From Thermoflexus hugenholtzii JAD2 (GTDB taxonomy: Bacteria; Chloroflexota; Dehalococcoidia; UBA2979): 64,000 bases of DNA. The DNA lies in NCBI GenBank assembly GCA_945903275.1, contig CAMDNW010000002.1:1-64000 (forward strand), in the 5' to 3' direction. Positions 17,698 to 27,482 of this stretch are shown here, piece after piece (position 1 is the first letter of the stretch; each line of letters begins with the position of its first letter). The notes beneath the pieces are model-generated. The model worked only from the letters and a program-made list of their open reading frames with translations. It was not told the DNA's origin and did not search any database. The position numbers and the translations under genes were made by a program.

Positions 17698-19593
17698 CTA
17701 GGATCTGTCGCGGTCTTTACCGCGCGCCCGGGCGCGGGAATTTTGCTCCAAGATCACCTTGCGGATGCGGACAACGCTCGGCGTGACCTCAAGGCACTCG
17801 TCTTCACGGAGCAACTCAAGCGATTGTTCTAGCGAGAAGAGCCGAGGTGGATACAAGCGCTCGGTCGATTCCGAGGTCGACGCACGCATATTCGTTAGTT
17901 TCTTTTCGCGGGTCACATTGACATCGATGTCTTCGGCTCGTGGGTTCTCGCCGACAATCATGCCCTCGTAGACCTCGACACCGGGGCCAACGAAGAGTTG
18001 TCCGCGCTCCTGCAGGCTGATCAGTGCGTAGCCCGTCGTCATGCCTCGGCGGTCAGCAATCAGGGCACCTGTCGCCCGAGTACGCAACTCGCCATGCCAA
18101 GGCTCATATCCGTGGAACACGTGGTGCGCGATGCCTGTCCCGCGCGTCTCCGTCAGGAACTCAGTGTGAAAGCCGATCAGGCCTCGCGAGGGGACGATGT
18201 AGTCCATCCGCACGCGGCCGGTACCGTGGTTGACGGTACGTTCGGCACGCCCTTTCCGCACCGACAAAAGACCGATTACTGCCCCGAGAAACTCGTCGGG
18301 GATGTCCACGGACAGCGCCTCGACGGGCTCATGCAGGTGCCCGTCGATACGGCGCGTGACGACTTCAGGACGTCCGACGGTCAGTTCAAAGCCCTCGCGG
18401 CGGAGCATCTCAATGAGCACGGCCAACTGGAGTTCACCGCGGCCTTGCACGATCCATGCATCCGGTCGGTCCGACGGGAGCACTCGCAGGGAAACGTTAC
18501 CCAGGATTTCGGCGTCAAGGCGATTCTTGAGCAGTCGTGCTGTCAGTTGTGACCCTTCGCGCCCAGAGAGCGGCGAGGTGTTGATTCCTACGGTCATCGC
18601 CAGACTTGGCTCGTCAACCTGAATGACTGGCAGCGGAACAGGCGCTTCAGGATCGGCAAGTGTTTCACCGATCGTGATCTCCGCGATTCCAGCGACGGCG
18701 ATGATCTCGCCAGGGCCAGCCTCAGCAGCCTCGACTCGCTCAAGGGCCTCAGTGACGAGCAGTTCGCTCACGCGCACCTGCTGAATGCTGCCGTTTTGCC
18801 GGCACCAGGAGACCATTTGGCCTTTGCGGATGGTTCCCTGTACCACCCGGCAGAGCGCAAGGCGCCCAAGGAACGGCGTGGCGTCAAGGTTTGTGACCAG
18901 CGCCTGCAGGGGGTGGCCCGGCTCGAACAGCGGGGCAGGAATGCGAGACAGGAGGAGATCGAACAACGGCTGCAGATCGGTGCCGGGGACATCAAGGTCC
19001 AAGGTTGCCGTACCTGCGCGGGCGTTACAGTACACGATCGGGAACTCGATCTGCGATTCGTCGGCGTCGAGGTCGAGGAACAACTCGTAGACCTCGTCAA
19101 TCACCTCGCGGATGCGTGCATCGGGACGGTCGATCTTGTTGATGACCAAGATGAGCGGCAGTTGGGCTTCGAGAGCCTTCCGTAGCACGAAGCGGGTCTG
19201 TGGCAGCGGGCCCTCGCTAGCATCGACCAGCAAGAGCACCCCATCCACCATCGTCAGCGCGCGCTCGACCTCGCCACCGAAGTCTGCGTGGCCGGGAGTG
19301 TCGACGATGTTGACCTTCACGCCTGCATAGCGGACAGACGTGTTTTTCGCGAGGATCGTGATGCCCTTTTCGCGTTCGAGGTCATTCGAGTCCATAACGC
19401 GGTCAGCCATCTCAACGCGCGTGTCTACCTGCCCGGACTGCTTCAGCATCCCGTCTACGAGCGTTGTCTTACCGTGATCGACGTGCGCAATGATTGCAAC
19501 GTTACGGATATCGTCCCGCGAAACCGTTCCAGTGCTCAGTCGCGACCGTGCTGAAATGTCCGTACTGATAGAAGGCTCCTGATCGCCCGCCAC
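17698..19593 (-). CDS. typA: Translational GTPase TypA/BipA
   Basis: 631 aa. The EF-G-like GTPase domain starts with [15 protein letters not shown] (P-loop, about residues 36-50), a switch region with [22 protein letters not shown] and NKIDRPDAR. Later domains include the family's SRGLIGF and the C-terminal TNMRASTSE and LE(D/S)ECLEVTP segments. BipA associates with ribosomes and affects 50S assembly and stress or low-temperature growth. It is monocistronic here, facing away from the MaoC gene, with which it shares a 164-bp intergenic region. Confidence 0.96.
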   Translation of the reverse strand: MAGDQEPSISTDISARSRLSTGTVSRDDIRNVAIIAHVDHGKTTLVDGMLKQSGQVDTRVEMADRVMDSNDLEREKGITILAKNTSVRYAGVKVNIVDTPGHADFGGEVERALTMVDGVLLLVDASEGPLPQTRFVLRKALEAQLPLILVINKIDRPDARIREVIDEVYELFLDLDADESQIEFPIVYCNARAGTATLDLDVPGTDLQPLFDLLLSRIPAPLFEPGHPLQALVTNLDATPFLGRLALCRVVQGTIRKGQMVSWCRQNGSIQQVRVSELLVTEALERVEAAEAGPGEIIAVAGIAEITIGETLADPEAPVPLPVIQVDEPSLAMTVGINTSPLSGREGSQLTARLLKNRLDAEILGNVSLRVLPSDRPDAWIVQGRGELQLAVLIEMLRREGFELTVGRPEVVTRRIDGHLHEPVEALSVDIPDEFLGAVIGLLSVRKGRAERTVNHGTGRVRMDYIVPSRGLIGFHTEFLTETRGTGIAHHVFHGYEPWHGELRTRATGALIADRRGMTTGYALISLQERGQLFVGPGVEVYEGMIVGENPRAEDIDVNVTREKKLTNMRASTSESTERLYPPRLFSLEQSLELLREDECLEVTPSVVRIRKVILEQNSRARARGKDRDRS

Positions 19594-19757
19594 GAATCTG
19601 CCGGAAGTGAAATAGTGATTTGCTTAGATCAATTGAACAAGCGATCTAGTGCTGCGTCTAGTGTGTCAGGCGGCCACAGATAGATTCTTGCCGGTGCTAG
19701 CGATGTCGAACGCTGTGCTACATTCCGCCCTGCATTTCTGGCGGGACGAGGGCGATT

Positions 19758-20747
19758 ATGACTATCCAGCGGCCGTTCACGTACGATGAGAGTCAGGTCG
19801 GCGTCGAAGTCGAATCTGGCAGCATCGAGGTTACAGCCGAATTGATCGCCGCTTATTGCGAGTGCCTCGGGGAAACCAACCCACTCTGGACTGATCCCGC
19901 CTGGGCAGCGCAGGGGCCATATGGCGGCATCATCGCGCCGCCAGCCTTCGTTACCACGCTCCCAGCCCAGTCTGGGCTCAACCCCAAGGTGAAGTTCGGT
20001 AACAGCACGTTCCTCGGTGGTCGGCGCATCGAAGCCTACGAACCTGTCCGGCCCGGCGACACGATCTCCATGCGCGAGCAGATCACCGATGTGTACGCGA
20101 AAACCGGCCGCACCGGAACGATGGTGTTCGCCATCCGCCGCATCGCGTATCTCAATCAGCACGGATTGCTCGTCGCCGTCTCTGACACGTCTTCGCTCTA
20201 TCGCGAGACCACGAAAGTGGCTCCTGCAGGCGCCGCTGAAACCGCTCCCGAGGAGGCCACCGTGGTGCCCCATCGAGCCCGCGAGGTCGATGGGCAGCGG
20301 TACTTCGAAGACATCGAGCCCGCAGACGAGTTCGAAAGCGTATGGGATGTCACGAAAGAGCAAGTCGCCGAGTTCCTTCGCGTTGGACGGCCTACCCTCG
20401 CTCCGGGCGCGTCATCTGCGCCGAACGCCTCGTACTTCCTCGATGACACCGCAGCGTCCAACAACGGGCTGAGCAGGCCGATTGCTCACGGCGGTCTGAG
20501 TACCGCCATCTGCATGCGCCTCGTGACTGACTGGATCGGCCCGCGGGGCTGGCTCCGCAGCATAGATGCAAGTTTCCGCCGTCCAGCCATGCACGGCGAC
20601 CGGCTGCGCGTACTCGGCCTCGTTACCGACACCGACGATAGCGGCAAACAGGCCACCGCGAAAATCGATGTCTACCTCGAGAACGAGCGCGGCGAACGAC
20701 CGATCCAAGGCGTTGCCGAGGTCGTCCTGCCTTGGCGCGCACAGTAA
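19758..20747 (+). CDS. Double-hotdog MaoC/FAS1-type acyl-CoA hydratase-like protein
   Basis: 329 aa, two hotdog repeats. The first (about 10-150) is like the N-terminal dehydratase domain of FAS-type and MaoC proteins (CLGETNPLWTDPAWAAQGPYGG). The second (about 180-329) ends in a MaoC domain with DDTAASNNGLSRPIAHG. Such proteins hydrate enoyl-CoA or dehydrate 3-hydroxyacyl-CoA. The usual catalytic Asp/His pair is only partly recognisable, so the exact substrate is open. Its stop is 4 bp from the convergent MBL hydrolase stop. Confidence 0.85.
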   Translation: MTIQRPFTYDESQVGVEVESGSIEVTAELIAAYCECLGETNPLWTDPAWAAQGPYGGIIAPPAFVTTLPAQSGLNPKVKFGNSTFLGGRRIEAYEPVRPGDTISMREQITDVYAKTGRTGTMVFAIRRIAYLNQHGLLVAVSDTSSLYRETTKVAPAGAAETAPEEATVVPHRAREVDGQRYFEDIEPADEFESVWDVTKEQVAEFLRVGRPTLAPGASSAPNASYFLDDTAASNNGLSRPIAHGGLSTAICMRLVTDWIGPRGWLRSIDASFRRPAMHGDRLRVLGLVTDTDDSGKQATAKIDVYLENERGERPIQGVAEVVLPWRAQ

Positions 20748-20751
20748 CAGC

Positions 20752-21729
20752 TCAGTCGAGCAGTTCGTACTTCGGGGGCGTAATCCACTGCGCTGTCGGC
20801 GCGGTTTCCTGCGCCCGGAGCTGAGCCTGTCGCTGCACCTTCTGTAGTTTCTCCGCCTCTTTGATCACGCCGACACGGTACTTGGCGCGGTCGGCTGCCT
20901 GTTTGGCCTTCGCGGGATCGGCTGGCCGAGGCTTGCCAGCATGTACGTTGACGCGACCGATGTCCTGTAATGCCTTGAGGTGTGTCGTGACGTTTCCGGT
21001 TGCTGCGCGACGCAGGCGCTTATTCAGGCCTGGATAGACCTTGAGCATGATGTCCCACGCCGACATGGACCGACCAGCCTGAAGCACACCAATGATTTGC
21101 TGGTCACGGGTTTCGCGGTGCCGGAGCAGTTCCAGCAACCGCTCGCGTGGCTCACGAACCAATGGCCCGTGTCCGGGGCAGATCACTTGCAGGTTCGGCA
21201 ACTCCGCGAGCATGCGGAGGCTCTGACGATAGGCGGCCAGATCACCAACCGTAGTCGTGCTTCCTCCGAGGAACGTGTCGCCGGTAAAAAGCACCCCCTC
21301 CTGCTCTAGGTAGTAACAAACTGAGTCGGGCGTGTGACCAGGCGTGAATAGCACTCGCACCTCAGCGCCACCCAGTGCGATGACCTCGCCATCATCAACA
21401 AACCGCAGTTGCTCAGCCGGTGGCAGTTTGCCGCGTAAGAACTTCACGGACGCTTGTGGGAGCACGATCGCTGAACCAAGCGTCTCAGCGGACCACTTCA
21501 GGTTGCCGCTGTGGTCGAAGTGATGGTGGGTAATCGCTACGAGGTCGATTTGGTCGCGGCCGGTCGCAGCGAGATAACCACGCAACATCCATTTGTAGCG
21601 ATCCTGCGATTCGCCTGAGTCGATGGCCATCACGGGGCCATCACCGACCAAGAATATATTCGTATAGAGTGGGTGCATCGGGTTGTCATCCGGCACCTGC
21701 ACCGCCTGAACGTGTGGACTCACCTGCAT
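20752..21729 (-). CDS. MBL-fold metallo-hydrolase
   Basis: 325 aa from ATG 21729, chosen because a strong GAGGAGGGG site lies upstream. The binuclear zinc motif THHHFDHSG is present, with FTPGHTPDSVCYYLE, FTGDTFLGG and CPGHGP supplying later ligands. A C-terminal winged-helix-like segment and a charged tail (AKAKQAADRAKYRVG) resemble LACTB2-type hydrolases, which act on thioesters or RNA. The substrate cannot be deduced. Convergent with the MaoC gene. Confidence 0.9.
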   Translation of the reverse strand: MQVSPHVQAVQVPDDNPMHPLYTNIFLVGDGPVMAIDSGESQDRYKWMLRGYLAATGRDQIDLVAITHHHFDHSGNLKWSAETLGSAIVLPQASVKFLRGKLPPAEQLRFVDDGEVIALGGAEVRVLFTPGHTPDSVCYYLEQEGVLFTGDTFLGGSTTTVGDLAAYRQSLRMLAELPNLQVICPGHGPLVREPRERLLELLRHRETRDQQIIGVLQAGRSMSAWDIMLKVYPGLNKRLRRAATGNVTTHLKALQDIGRVNVHAGKPRPADPAKAKQAADRAKYRVGVIKEAEKLQKVQRQAQLRAQETAPTAQWITPPKYELLD

Positions 21730-21909
21730 CGTCGGCCCCTCCTCGCCGGGGTGGCGAGAGCCGCCTACCCCTAGCACGCGAGCAGTCTACCTCTGCCTAG
21801 AGTAGGTCAGGCAGGGGGTGGCCTTGCGGCTTTGGTGCTTGCCGTGAATCATGCGTAGGTGCTCCCCGCACCTAGGCTGGCGCCGACGCCACCGCCCGTC
21901 GGAGGACCT

Positions 21910-23076
21910 ATGATGCACACCTTCGGCCACTTCCGGTTCTGGACCAGAGAAGCAGGCTTCGTGGCAGCTTTTCTTGTCATGGCGGCCACCCTGATGGGAC
22001 CACCTCACGAGATCGCGGCTCAGGGCCTCAGCGGAGCCGTCACGGTGGCGAGTGTTACGCCGAGCAGTGGTGCAGCCGCCGGTGGCACTACAGTGACGAT
22101 CAGCGGCATCGGGTTTCTCACCGGCGCCTCTGTGCTGTTCGGGTTGGTTCCTGCAACCAACGTCACAGTGACTAGCACTTCACAGATCACAGCGACCGTG
22201 CCAGCGAACTCGGTTGCTACCGTCGCTGTTCCCGTCACCGTGGTCAATACGGGTGGAGTGTCAGGCACTCTCTCAGGCGCATTCACCTACGGCGCCACCA
22301 CAGGGCAGCTCAACGTGTCCGGCATTGCTCCGAGCAATGGCTCAGTGAATGGCGGCACAACTGTCACTATTACGGGCAGCGGGTTGTCCAGGGTGACATC
22401 CGTATCCTTTGGCGGCGTTGCCGGAACAGGCCTGTCCGCCACCGGCGACAGTAGCCTCACGGTCACCACGCCCGCCCACGCGGCGGGCGTGGTGACCGTG
22501 ACTGTGGTGACATCGGATGGCTCGTCGACGACGACGCCAAACGCGTTCGTCTACAGCACTGTCGCGGCGATCACACTGACCTCGATCTCACCCGCAGCCG
22601 GGTCAACCGCTGGTGGAACGACGACCACTCTGACCGGCTCAGGATTCGCGACTGGGATAACCGTATCGATCGGGGCTGCTATGGCCACGAACGTGAACGT
22701 GACCAGTGCCTCACGGGCTACCGCCACCGCACCAGCACGCAGCACCACCGGACCAGCGGATGTCCGCGTAACCGCTCCGAGCGGGGAGACTGCCACACTG
22801 ACCGGAGGCTTCGTGTACCAGACTGCGACGGCCACACCAGTCACTTTACCCGCGACCGGAATCGGACTGTTCGTTTTTGGTGGCGGTAGCAACGACCAAC
22901 TCGTCACCGCGACCGGATGCCTAAAGGTAACCGCGGCGTTCTGGACGACCACTGCTAGCGGCGAGTTCGTCTCCTACGTTCCTGGCACTACGATCGGCCC
23001 AGTCAACGCCGCATGGAACACCTTGTTCCCTGCCGGCATTCCTGCGGGTACGGCGCTGCTCGGAAAATGTGCCTGA
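21910..23076 (+). CDS. Secreted protein with three IPT/TIG domains
   Basis: 388 aa from an ATG at 21910 with a GGAGG site (21900-21904). An N-terminal signal or anchor segment is followed by a cut-like site near AAQG (about 35-38). Three immunoglobulin-like TIG repeats start near residues 46, 136 and 223, each beginning (I/V)xPxxG and containing the GGTTVTISGxGF pattern. A C-terminal module (about 313-388) is unrelated to TIG. TIG domains are found in bacterial surface and adhesive proteins; here it is likely extracellular. It is followed by a 15-bp stem hairpin. Confidence 0.85.
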   Translation: MMHTFGHFRFWTREAGFVAAFLVMAATLMGPPHEIAAQGLSGAVTVASVTPSSGAAAGGTTVTISGIGFLTGASVLFGLVPATNVTVTSTSQITATVPANSVATVAVPVTVVNTGGVSGTLSGAFTYGATTGQLNVSGIAPSNGSVNGGTTVTITGSGLSRVTSVSFGGVAGTGLSATGDSSLTVTTPAHAAGVVTVTVVTSDGSSTTTPNAFVYSTVAAITLTSISPAAGSTAGGTTTTLTGSGFATGITVSIGAAMATNVNVTSASRATATAPARSTTGPADVRVTAPSGETATLTGGFVYQTATATPVTLPATGIGLFVFGGGSNDQLVTATGCLKVTAAFWTTTASGEFVSYVPGTTIGPVNAAWNTLFPAGIPAGTALLGKCA

Positions 23077-23093
23077 CGCACCAAAGATCCATC

Positions 23094-23132
23094 AGACGAG
23101 GGAGGCCGGGATGTTCTCGGCCTCCCTCGTCT
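23094..23132 (+). terminator. Terminator hairpin after the TIG-domain gene
   Basis: A perfect 15-bp stem (AGACGAGGGAGGCCG and its complement) with a 9-base loop, starting 18 bp after the stop codon. There is no long U-run, but its position supports termination. Confidence 0.75.
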
Positions 23133-23145
23133 CTGACTCGCACGC

Positions 23146-23151
23146 TATAAT
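23146..23151 (+). promoter_or_regulatory. Candidate -10 box (TATAAT) for bcp
   Basis: A perfect TATAAT lies 33 bp upstream of the bcp ATG, directly after the previous gene's terminator. No good -35 box is visible at the usual distance. Confidence 0.4.
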
Positions 23152-23183
23152 TGCCTGCGCACATTGAGTAATCAGGAGGTTCG

Positions 23184-23684
23184 ATGCCAACGAATTTGCA
23201 GCCGGGCGATCCAGCGCCCTCATTCGCTCTCCCCGATCAGGACGGCAAGCTCCATCGGCTTGAGGACTACAAGGGGAAGAACATCGTCCTCTACTTCTAC
23301 CCGCGTGATGAGACACCGGGTTGCACGACAGAGGCTTGCCAGTTCCGCGATGAGCACTCGGCATTGCAAGCGATGGGCGCGGTAGTCATCGGCGTTTCGC
23401 GCGATGACCAGGCCTCACACAAGGCATTCGCCGAACACCATGAACTACCGTTTCCACTCCTCGTTGACTCCGACGGAACCGTATCGACCGCTTACGGTGC
23501 GTGGGGTGAGCGCGAGCGTGACGGTGTTAAGTCCGAGGGCATGACCCGGTCAACGTTCCTCATCGGCCCCTTTGGCCGGTTCCGCGAGGTTTGGCCGATC
23601 GTGACTGCCGATGGACACGCCGCCAAAGTGAAGCAAACGCTCGACATGATCGAGCAGCGTGACGCATTCAGTCACGAAGAGTAA
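23184..23684 (+). CDS. bcp: Bcp/PrxQ-type thiol peroxidase
   Basis: 166 aa, typical of atypical 2-Cys peroxiredoxins. The peroxidatic Cys47 and resolving Cys52 lie in DETPGCTTEACQFRD, the spacing of E. coli Bcp (45/50). It reduces hydrogen peroxide and organic hydroperoxides using thioredoxin. It starts at an ATG behind AGGAGG (23175-23180). Its convergent neighbour is a ferredoxin-thioredoxin reductase-like gene, so two thiol-redox genes share one bidirectional hairpin terminator. Confidence 0.95.
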   Translation: MPTNLQPGDPAPSFALPDQDGKLHRLEDYKGKNIVLYFYPRDETPGCTTEACQFRDEHSALQAMGAVVIGVSRDDQASHKAFAEHHELPFPLLVDSDGTVSTAYGAWGERERDGVKSEGMTRSTFLIGPFGRFREVWPIVTADGHAAKVKQTLDMIEQRDAFSHEE

Positions 23685-23716
23685 CGCGACGCGCCAACAG
23701 TGCCTGTCGTAAAACC

Positions 23717-23750
23717 AGAGAGGCCGGGACTTTATAGCCCCGGCCTCTCT
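23717..23750. terminator. Bidirectional terminator between bcp and the FTR-like gene
   Basis: A perfect 12-bp stem (AGAGAGGCCGGG) with a 10-base AT-rich loop, placed between two convergent stop codons (23684 and 23778). Confidence 0.8.
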
Positions 23751-23777
23751 GTATCTGAGCAGCAGACACAAAGGCAC

Positions 23778-24242
23778 TCATCCCGCAGTGGATTCAGTCT
23801 CCCCGCGCCGAGCCTCTTCGATCCGTCCCAACGCACGCCCTTTATCAGGCGTCGGATCTTCGATGAGACCGTAGATTTCGCGGCCTTCGTGATCTTCTGG
23901 AAGGTACTCCGTGATTGGCAGCCCTTCCTCCGTGACGAAGAGAAGGCAGTGACAATACTTGAACTTCTGCATCTCATCGCACGCGCAAATCCAAGCACGC
24001 CGTTTCGCCTCGTCTTCACGAGGTAGATACAAGCCTTCCGGAGCGGTGCCATCGGCGTTGCGCTCTGGATAGAAGTTACACGGGCAGATCGGGCGCCCAA
24101 AGCGATCCACATGACTCGCCAGCCCGAGGACTACTGCCTCGGTAATCTCGCGCTGGGGGTGGAGGTGCGTTCCAGATTTCTCAGCGTACTTCTCGGCGTA
24201 CTTCCACATCTTGTCGATGGACGGCTGAGATGGTTGTTCCAT
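23778..24242 (-). CDS. Ferredoxin-thioredoxin reductase catalytic-subunit-like protein
   Basis: 154 aa. Three cysteine pairs match the FTR catalytic chain: CPC (residues 53-55), CAC (86-88) and CHC (97-99). FTR uses these to hold a 4Fe-4S cluster beside a redox-active disulfide and to pass electrons from ferredoxin to thioredoxin. The 8-residue gap between the second and third pairs is canonical, while the first gap (30 residues) is longer than the 16 of plant FTR. No variable (ftrA-like) chain is nearby, so the partner may be ferredoxin, rubredoxin or glutaredoxin-like. It reads toward bcp. Confidence 0.85.
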   Translation of the reverse strand: MEQPSQPSIDKMWKYAEKYAEKSGTHLHPQREITEAVVLGLASHVDRFGRPICPCNFYPERNADGTAPEGLYLPREDEAKRRAWICACDEMQKFKYCHCLLFVTEEGLPITEYLPEDHEGREIYGLIEDPTPDKGRALGRIEEARRGETESTAG

Positions 24243-24346
24243 GTTATCCCTTTTCTGCCATCATCGCGGCTTTACGTACTGCAATCAGTCTACGCACAAC
24301 CGGAGGCGAGAGTCATTGCCAAGATACATCTACAGCGAACAACCAC

Positions 24347-24387
24347 AATACAAAGGCCGCCCGGCAATACCGGGCGGCCTTTGTATT
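24347..24387 (-). terminator. Strong hairpin terminator after the thiolase gene
   Basis: A perfect 18-bp stem (AATACAAAGGCCGCCCGG and its complement) with a 5-base loop, 15 bp beyond the thiolase stop and about 105 bp before the FTR-like start. The flanking AAT/ATT ends give a weak U-run. Confidence 0.85.
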
Positions 24388-24402
24388 CTCTCAGAGACGA
24401 GA

Positions 24403-25614
24403 TTAGTCGTTCACGCACGAGAAGCAGGATGCACTGTTGTATGGGCCTGTTTCACAGACCGCAACCTCGCGGTTCGGAATCTGTCGAACACCAGCGGTAC
24501 CCATCATCTGCATCGCCGTCTCCATCACGGCACTAAAGCCATGAACACGGCCGTTGCCAAGGTTTCCACCCGACGTGTTCACAGGGTGCGGGCCCCACTT
24601 ACCTGTGGTTTTATCGCGGCCAATGATCTCAGGCTGCATGAAGTGCGGCGCTTCGCCGTACTCACACCATCCAAATGCCTCAACCCACTCCCACGACATT
24701 GGGCTGAACCCATCGTAGACGTTCTTGCAGGTGACATCTTTCGGGCCAAAACCGGAGGCGTCGTAGAGGTTGTTCGCCATCAGGCGCGATATCTGCTCGA
24801 GGTTCTCGAGCGTCGGGTCAATGCCGGTCTTCCGCAAGTGCGTCGGCAGGGCAGACATTCCTGAGATGTAGCCACCGGGGTGCGGAGTGTTCTTCGCACG
24901 GTCTTCGGTGGTCATCACGACCGCAAGCACACCGTCACATGGCATGTCGTTGTCAAAGATGTTCATAGGGTAGGCAATCAGCCGAGCGTTGAGGTAGTCC
25001 TCTTCGGTAATCGGGCGGCCACGCCACACAGCCGGCGGGCTGTCCTGCGCGTTGTCGTGCAGCGTCAGCACGTAGCCAGCCATCTGCTCGCGCTTGGCGC
25101 CGTACTTGTGGAGATACGGCTGGTAGTTCACCACCTGGAACGCACCACCGACACCGTGGCCGTAGGTGAGGTTGAAGGCACCATTACCAGCCGCACGGTT
25201 TGACGAAATCTGGCGGTATCTGACGCCTGCCGGATGGTGACCTGTACGAACCACCAATGCGTAGTTCACCACGCCAGCGCCAAGCGCTAGCGCTGCAGTC
25301 TGGATGCCACCACATGAGCCAGCCGCAACCGCTTCCGGCTGCAGCCAGAACTTGATGTTCTTCCACGGCATGACCTGCATCATGTGGTTGACGTCCAGCC
25401 AAACGCGCGGGTCAGGCCCACCGCCGCCCCAGTTGGGGTTCGCCCATATGAAGATGCCATCAATGTCATCGATCTGCAGCCCCGCGTCTTTGATCGCCAT
25501 GGTGGCGGCTTCCTTCGCGTTGCTGGAAATCGTCCGCGGCATGTAGCGCCGAATCATCGTCCATCCAGCGCCTACGAAGACCGGTCGCTTCCCCTCGGGC
25601 CATTCCATCGGCAT
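24403..25614 (-). CDS. SCP-x-like thiolase / acetyl-CoA acetyltransferase family protein
   Basis: 403 aa from ATG 25614, preceded by GAAGGGGGA; longer starts lack this. The nucleophilic Cys sits in AAGSCGGIQTAALALG, and the C-terminal region has NTSGGNLGNGRVHGF and the AVCETGP strand typical of thiolase-type lipid-transfer proteins. Members cleave 3-ketoacyl-CoA or act with MaoC-like hydratases in steroid and branched-chain breakdown. Unlike many homologues, no DUF35 OB-fold partner gene is adjacent. It is monocistronic with its own strong terminator. Confidence 0.85.
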   Translation of the reverse strand: MPMEWPEGKRPVFVGAGWTMIRRYMPRTISSNAKEAATMAIKDAGLQIDDIDGIFIWANPNWGGGGPDPRVWLDVNHMMQVMPWKNIKFWLQPEAVAAGSCGGIQTAALALGAGVVNYALVVRTGHHPAGVRYRQISSNRAAGNGAFNLTYGHGVGGAFQVVNYQPYLHKYGAKREQMAGYVLTLHDNAQDSPPAVWRGRPITEEDYLNARLIAYPMNIFDNDMPCDGVLAVVMTTEDRAKNTPHPGGYISGMSALPTHLRKTGIDPTLENLEQISRLMANNLYDASGFGPKDVTCKNVYDGFSPMSWEWVEAFGWCEYGEAPHFMQPEIIGRDKTTGKWGPHPVNTSGGNLGNGRVHGFSAVMETAMQMMGTAGVRQIPNREVAVCETGPYNSASCFSCVND

Positions 25615-25877
25615 GCGCAGTCCCCCTTCTGATACCACTACGTACGTTAGCGGCGTCACGTGTGACCCGCACGCCTCTCATGAGGCTCGGCTCATCAAGC
25701 CAACCGCCACAAGACGGCTCGTCAGGCGGGCACACTCTACCACGCAGCACGCTCCGATAGGACGGCCACTCCTGCTTCGAAGGGCGACCTGAGAGGGGCA
25801 GCTCTGGCGGCATCCCAGTCTGCACGGCGCACCCGCGGGCAGCTCGTGCGTTTGGATATACGTACCGCTCGGAACTG

Positions 25878-27308
25878 CTACCGGAGTGCGACCACGCCAT
25901 CGCCACGCGAGGCGAGGTACGTCCCGCCCGTTGTCACAGTCACACCGCCGACCTGCTCACCGTCCAGAACCCGTCGCGCACGCTCGGTACCCGTCGCCGA
26001 GTCGACGATGACCAGTGTCGATGGCGTTATCAGTAGTACTCCCGCGCTCGTTGTAACGGGCGCGGAGACCAGACGGCCTGCCTCGATCTTCCAACGCTCC
26101 TGCCCCGTACGCAGGTCAAGGCCTCGGACTTTGCCAGACTGTGTCGCGATAACCACCACATCGCCAGCGATCGCGGGCGCATACGTGAATCGCTCGCCGT
26201 GCTGAATCCAGTGATTCGGTTGATCCGGCGGCACCGGCGCCATTCCGAGGATCCATAACTGCCCCCAAACTGTGCGCAATGGATCCCACCAGGGCCGCCG
26301 CTGGTCGAGACCGAACGCCACGACGCGTGTCTGCCCCGCCACGATCACCTGCCCATCGTGGACGACGACATGCGCGGGGTTGCGGAGACCAAAGAAGTTC
26401 GCCTGAGCCCCCGTTGAGCGGTCGAACACGACGACTCTGCCGGTGGTACCAACGACGAGCTCAGTGGCGGAAAGAGCGGGAGACACCGACGACGATGCAA
26501 GTTCATCGTCGCGCTTCTGCCAGAGCAGCCGGCCTGTATCCGCATCGAAGACGCGTACATCGCCGAGTGCGGAAGCGTAGACGACCCCGCCATCCACCAC
26601 GGGCGATGTCACGAAGGTTGGGCCTTCGCCTGCATTCCAGATCACGCGCCCAGTCACTGCGTCCAACGCGGCGATCGTGCCGTCACGCATCCCCACGTAG
26701 AGCCGCCCATCGGCATACGCCGGAGCGGCGTCTAGTTGTCCGGGCACGGGGCTGCGCCAGAGTTCGCGGCCATCCACCGAGGAGAGCGCAACCAAGGCGG
26801 CATTCGCCACGCCAACGTAAAGCGCGCCGTCACCGGCAACGATCGGGGTCGTTAACGGTGAACCGAGCGCCACCCGCCATACGACACGGCCATCGATTGC
26901 AGCCGCCGCGGTTGTCATGCGCGTCAGGCCGCGGTCGCCACCCACGTGCGGCCAGCTCGCCGGAACTTCTGCCGCAGCGACCACATGGGCAGACGTTGAC
27001 TGTGGCGACGGAAGCACCTGTGGCCCGCTGAACCAGATCCGTTGCGAAATGAACCCAATCAAGACAGCGGCCAGTGCCACCTGCACGAAACGGATCCGTC
27101 GAAGCCGCCGATCACGGGCAACCGATGATTGCTCAGATTGCATGAGCACAAGCGCGCTCGGGCGGTCGAGTACCTCATGCTTTAACGGCCGCCAACAATA
27201 ACGGCACACAACCCCCGCTGCCGGTGCCACGCGCCCACAACTGGAGCAACGAGTAAAGGCTTCGGGGGAATCACTTCCATGGGTCGTCACATCGGCCGGT
27301 ATTTTCAT
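25878..27308 (-). CDS. Membrane-anchored PQQ-type beta-propeller protein with zinc ribbon
   Basis: 476 aa from ATG 27308. The N-terminus has a zinc-ribbon (CSSCG...CRYCW, about residues 20-40), then a membrane segment (VQVALAAVLIGFISQRIWF, about 80-98), and then seven or so repeats of a BamB/PQQ-like propeller (GALYVGV, GRLYVGM, GVVYASALG, with Trp-docking motifs such as GRELWR and GRVIWN). The order suggests a cytoplasmic zinc ribbon and an external propeller. Its partner is unknown; PQQ itself is probably not bound. It is flanked by non-coding gaps of about 260 and 170 bp. Confidence 0.8.
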   Translation of the reverse strand: MKIPADVTTHGSDSPEAFTRCSSCGRVAPAAGVVCRYCWRPLKHEVLDRPSALVLMQSEQSSVARDRRLRRIRFVQVALAAVLIGFISQRIWFSGPQVLPSPQSTSAHVVAAAEVPASWPHVGGDRGLTRMTTAAAAIDGRVVWRVALGSPLTTPIVAGDGALYVGVANAALVALSSVDGRELWRSPVPGQLDAAPAYADGRLYVGMRDGTIAALDAVTGRVIWNAGEGPTFVTSPVVDGGVVYASALGDVRVFDADTGRLLWQKRDDELASSSVSPALSATELVVGTTGRVVVFDRSTGAQANFFGLRNPAHVVVHDGQVIVAGQTRVVAFGLDQRRPWWDPLRTVWGQLWILGMAPVPPDQPNHWIQHGERFTYAPAIAGDVVVIATQSGKVRGLDLRTGQERWKIEAGRLVSAPVTTSAGVLLITPSTLVIVDSATGTERARRVLDGEQVGGVTVTTGGTYLASRGDGVVALR

Positions 27309-27482
27309 TTGAGAAACCCTATTACTCGATATTCGACACTGGCAGACACGCAATGTGGCCAGTACTTACTTTTGAGGTACAAGCGCTGAAATCTTTCCTC
27401 TGCTCTCTCCTCACGGATCATATTCCGTAACCAGAGATGGGGAAATCCGTTCTCAGCAGCTATTCGAATGAGTGTCGCTAAT

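Noticed and set aside
21910-23076. A large adhesin with many repeats.
   Set aside because: Only three TIG repeats are present and no anchor or sorting signal is visible at the C-terminus.
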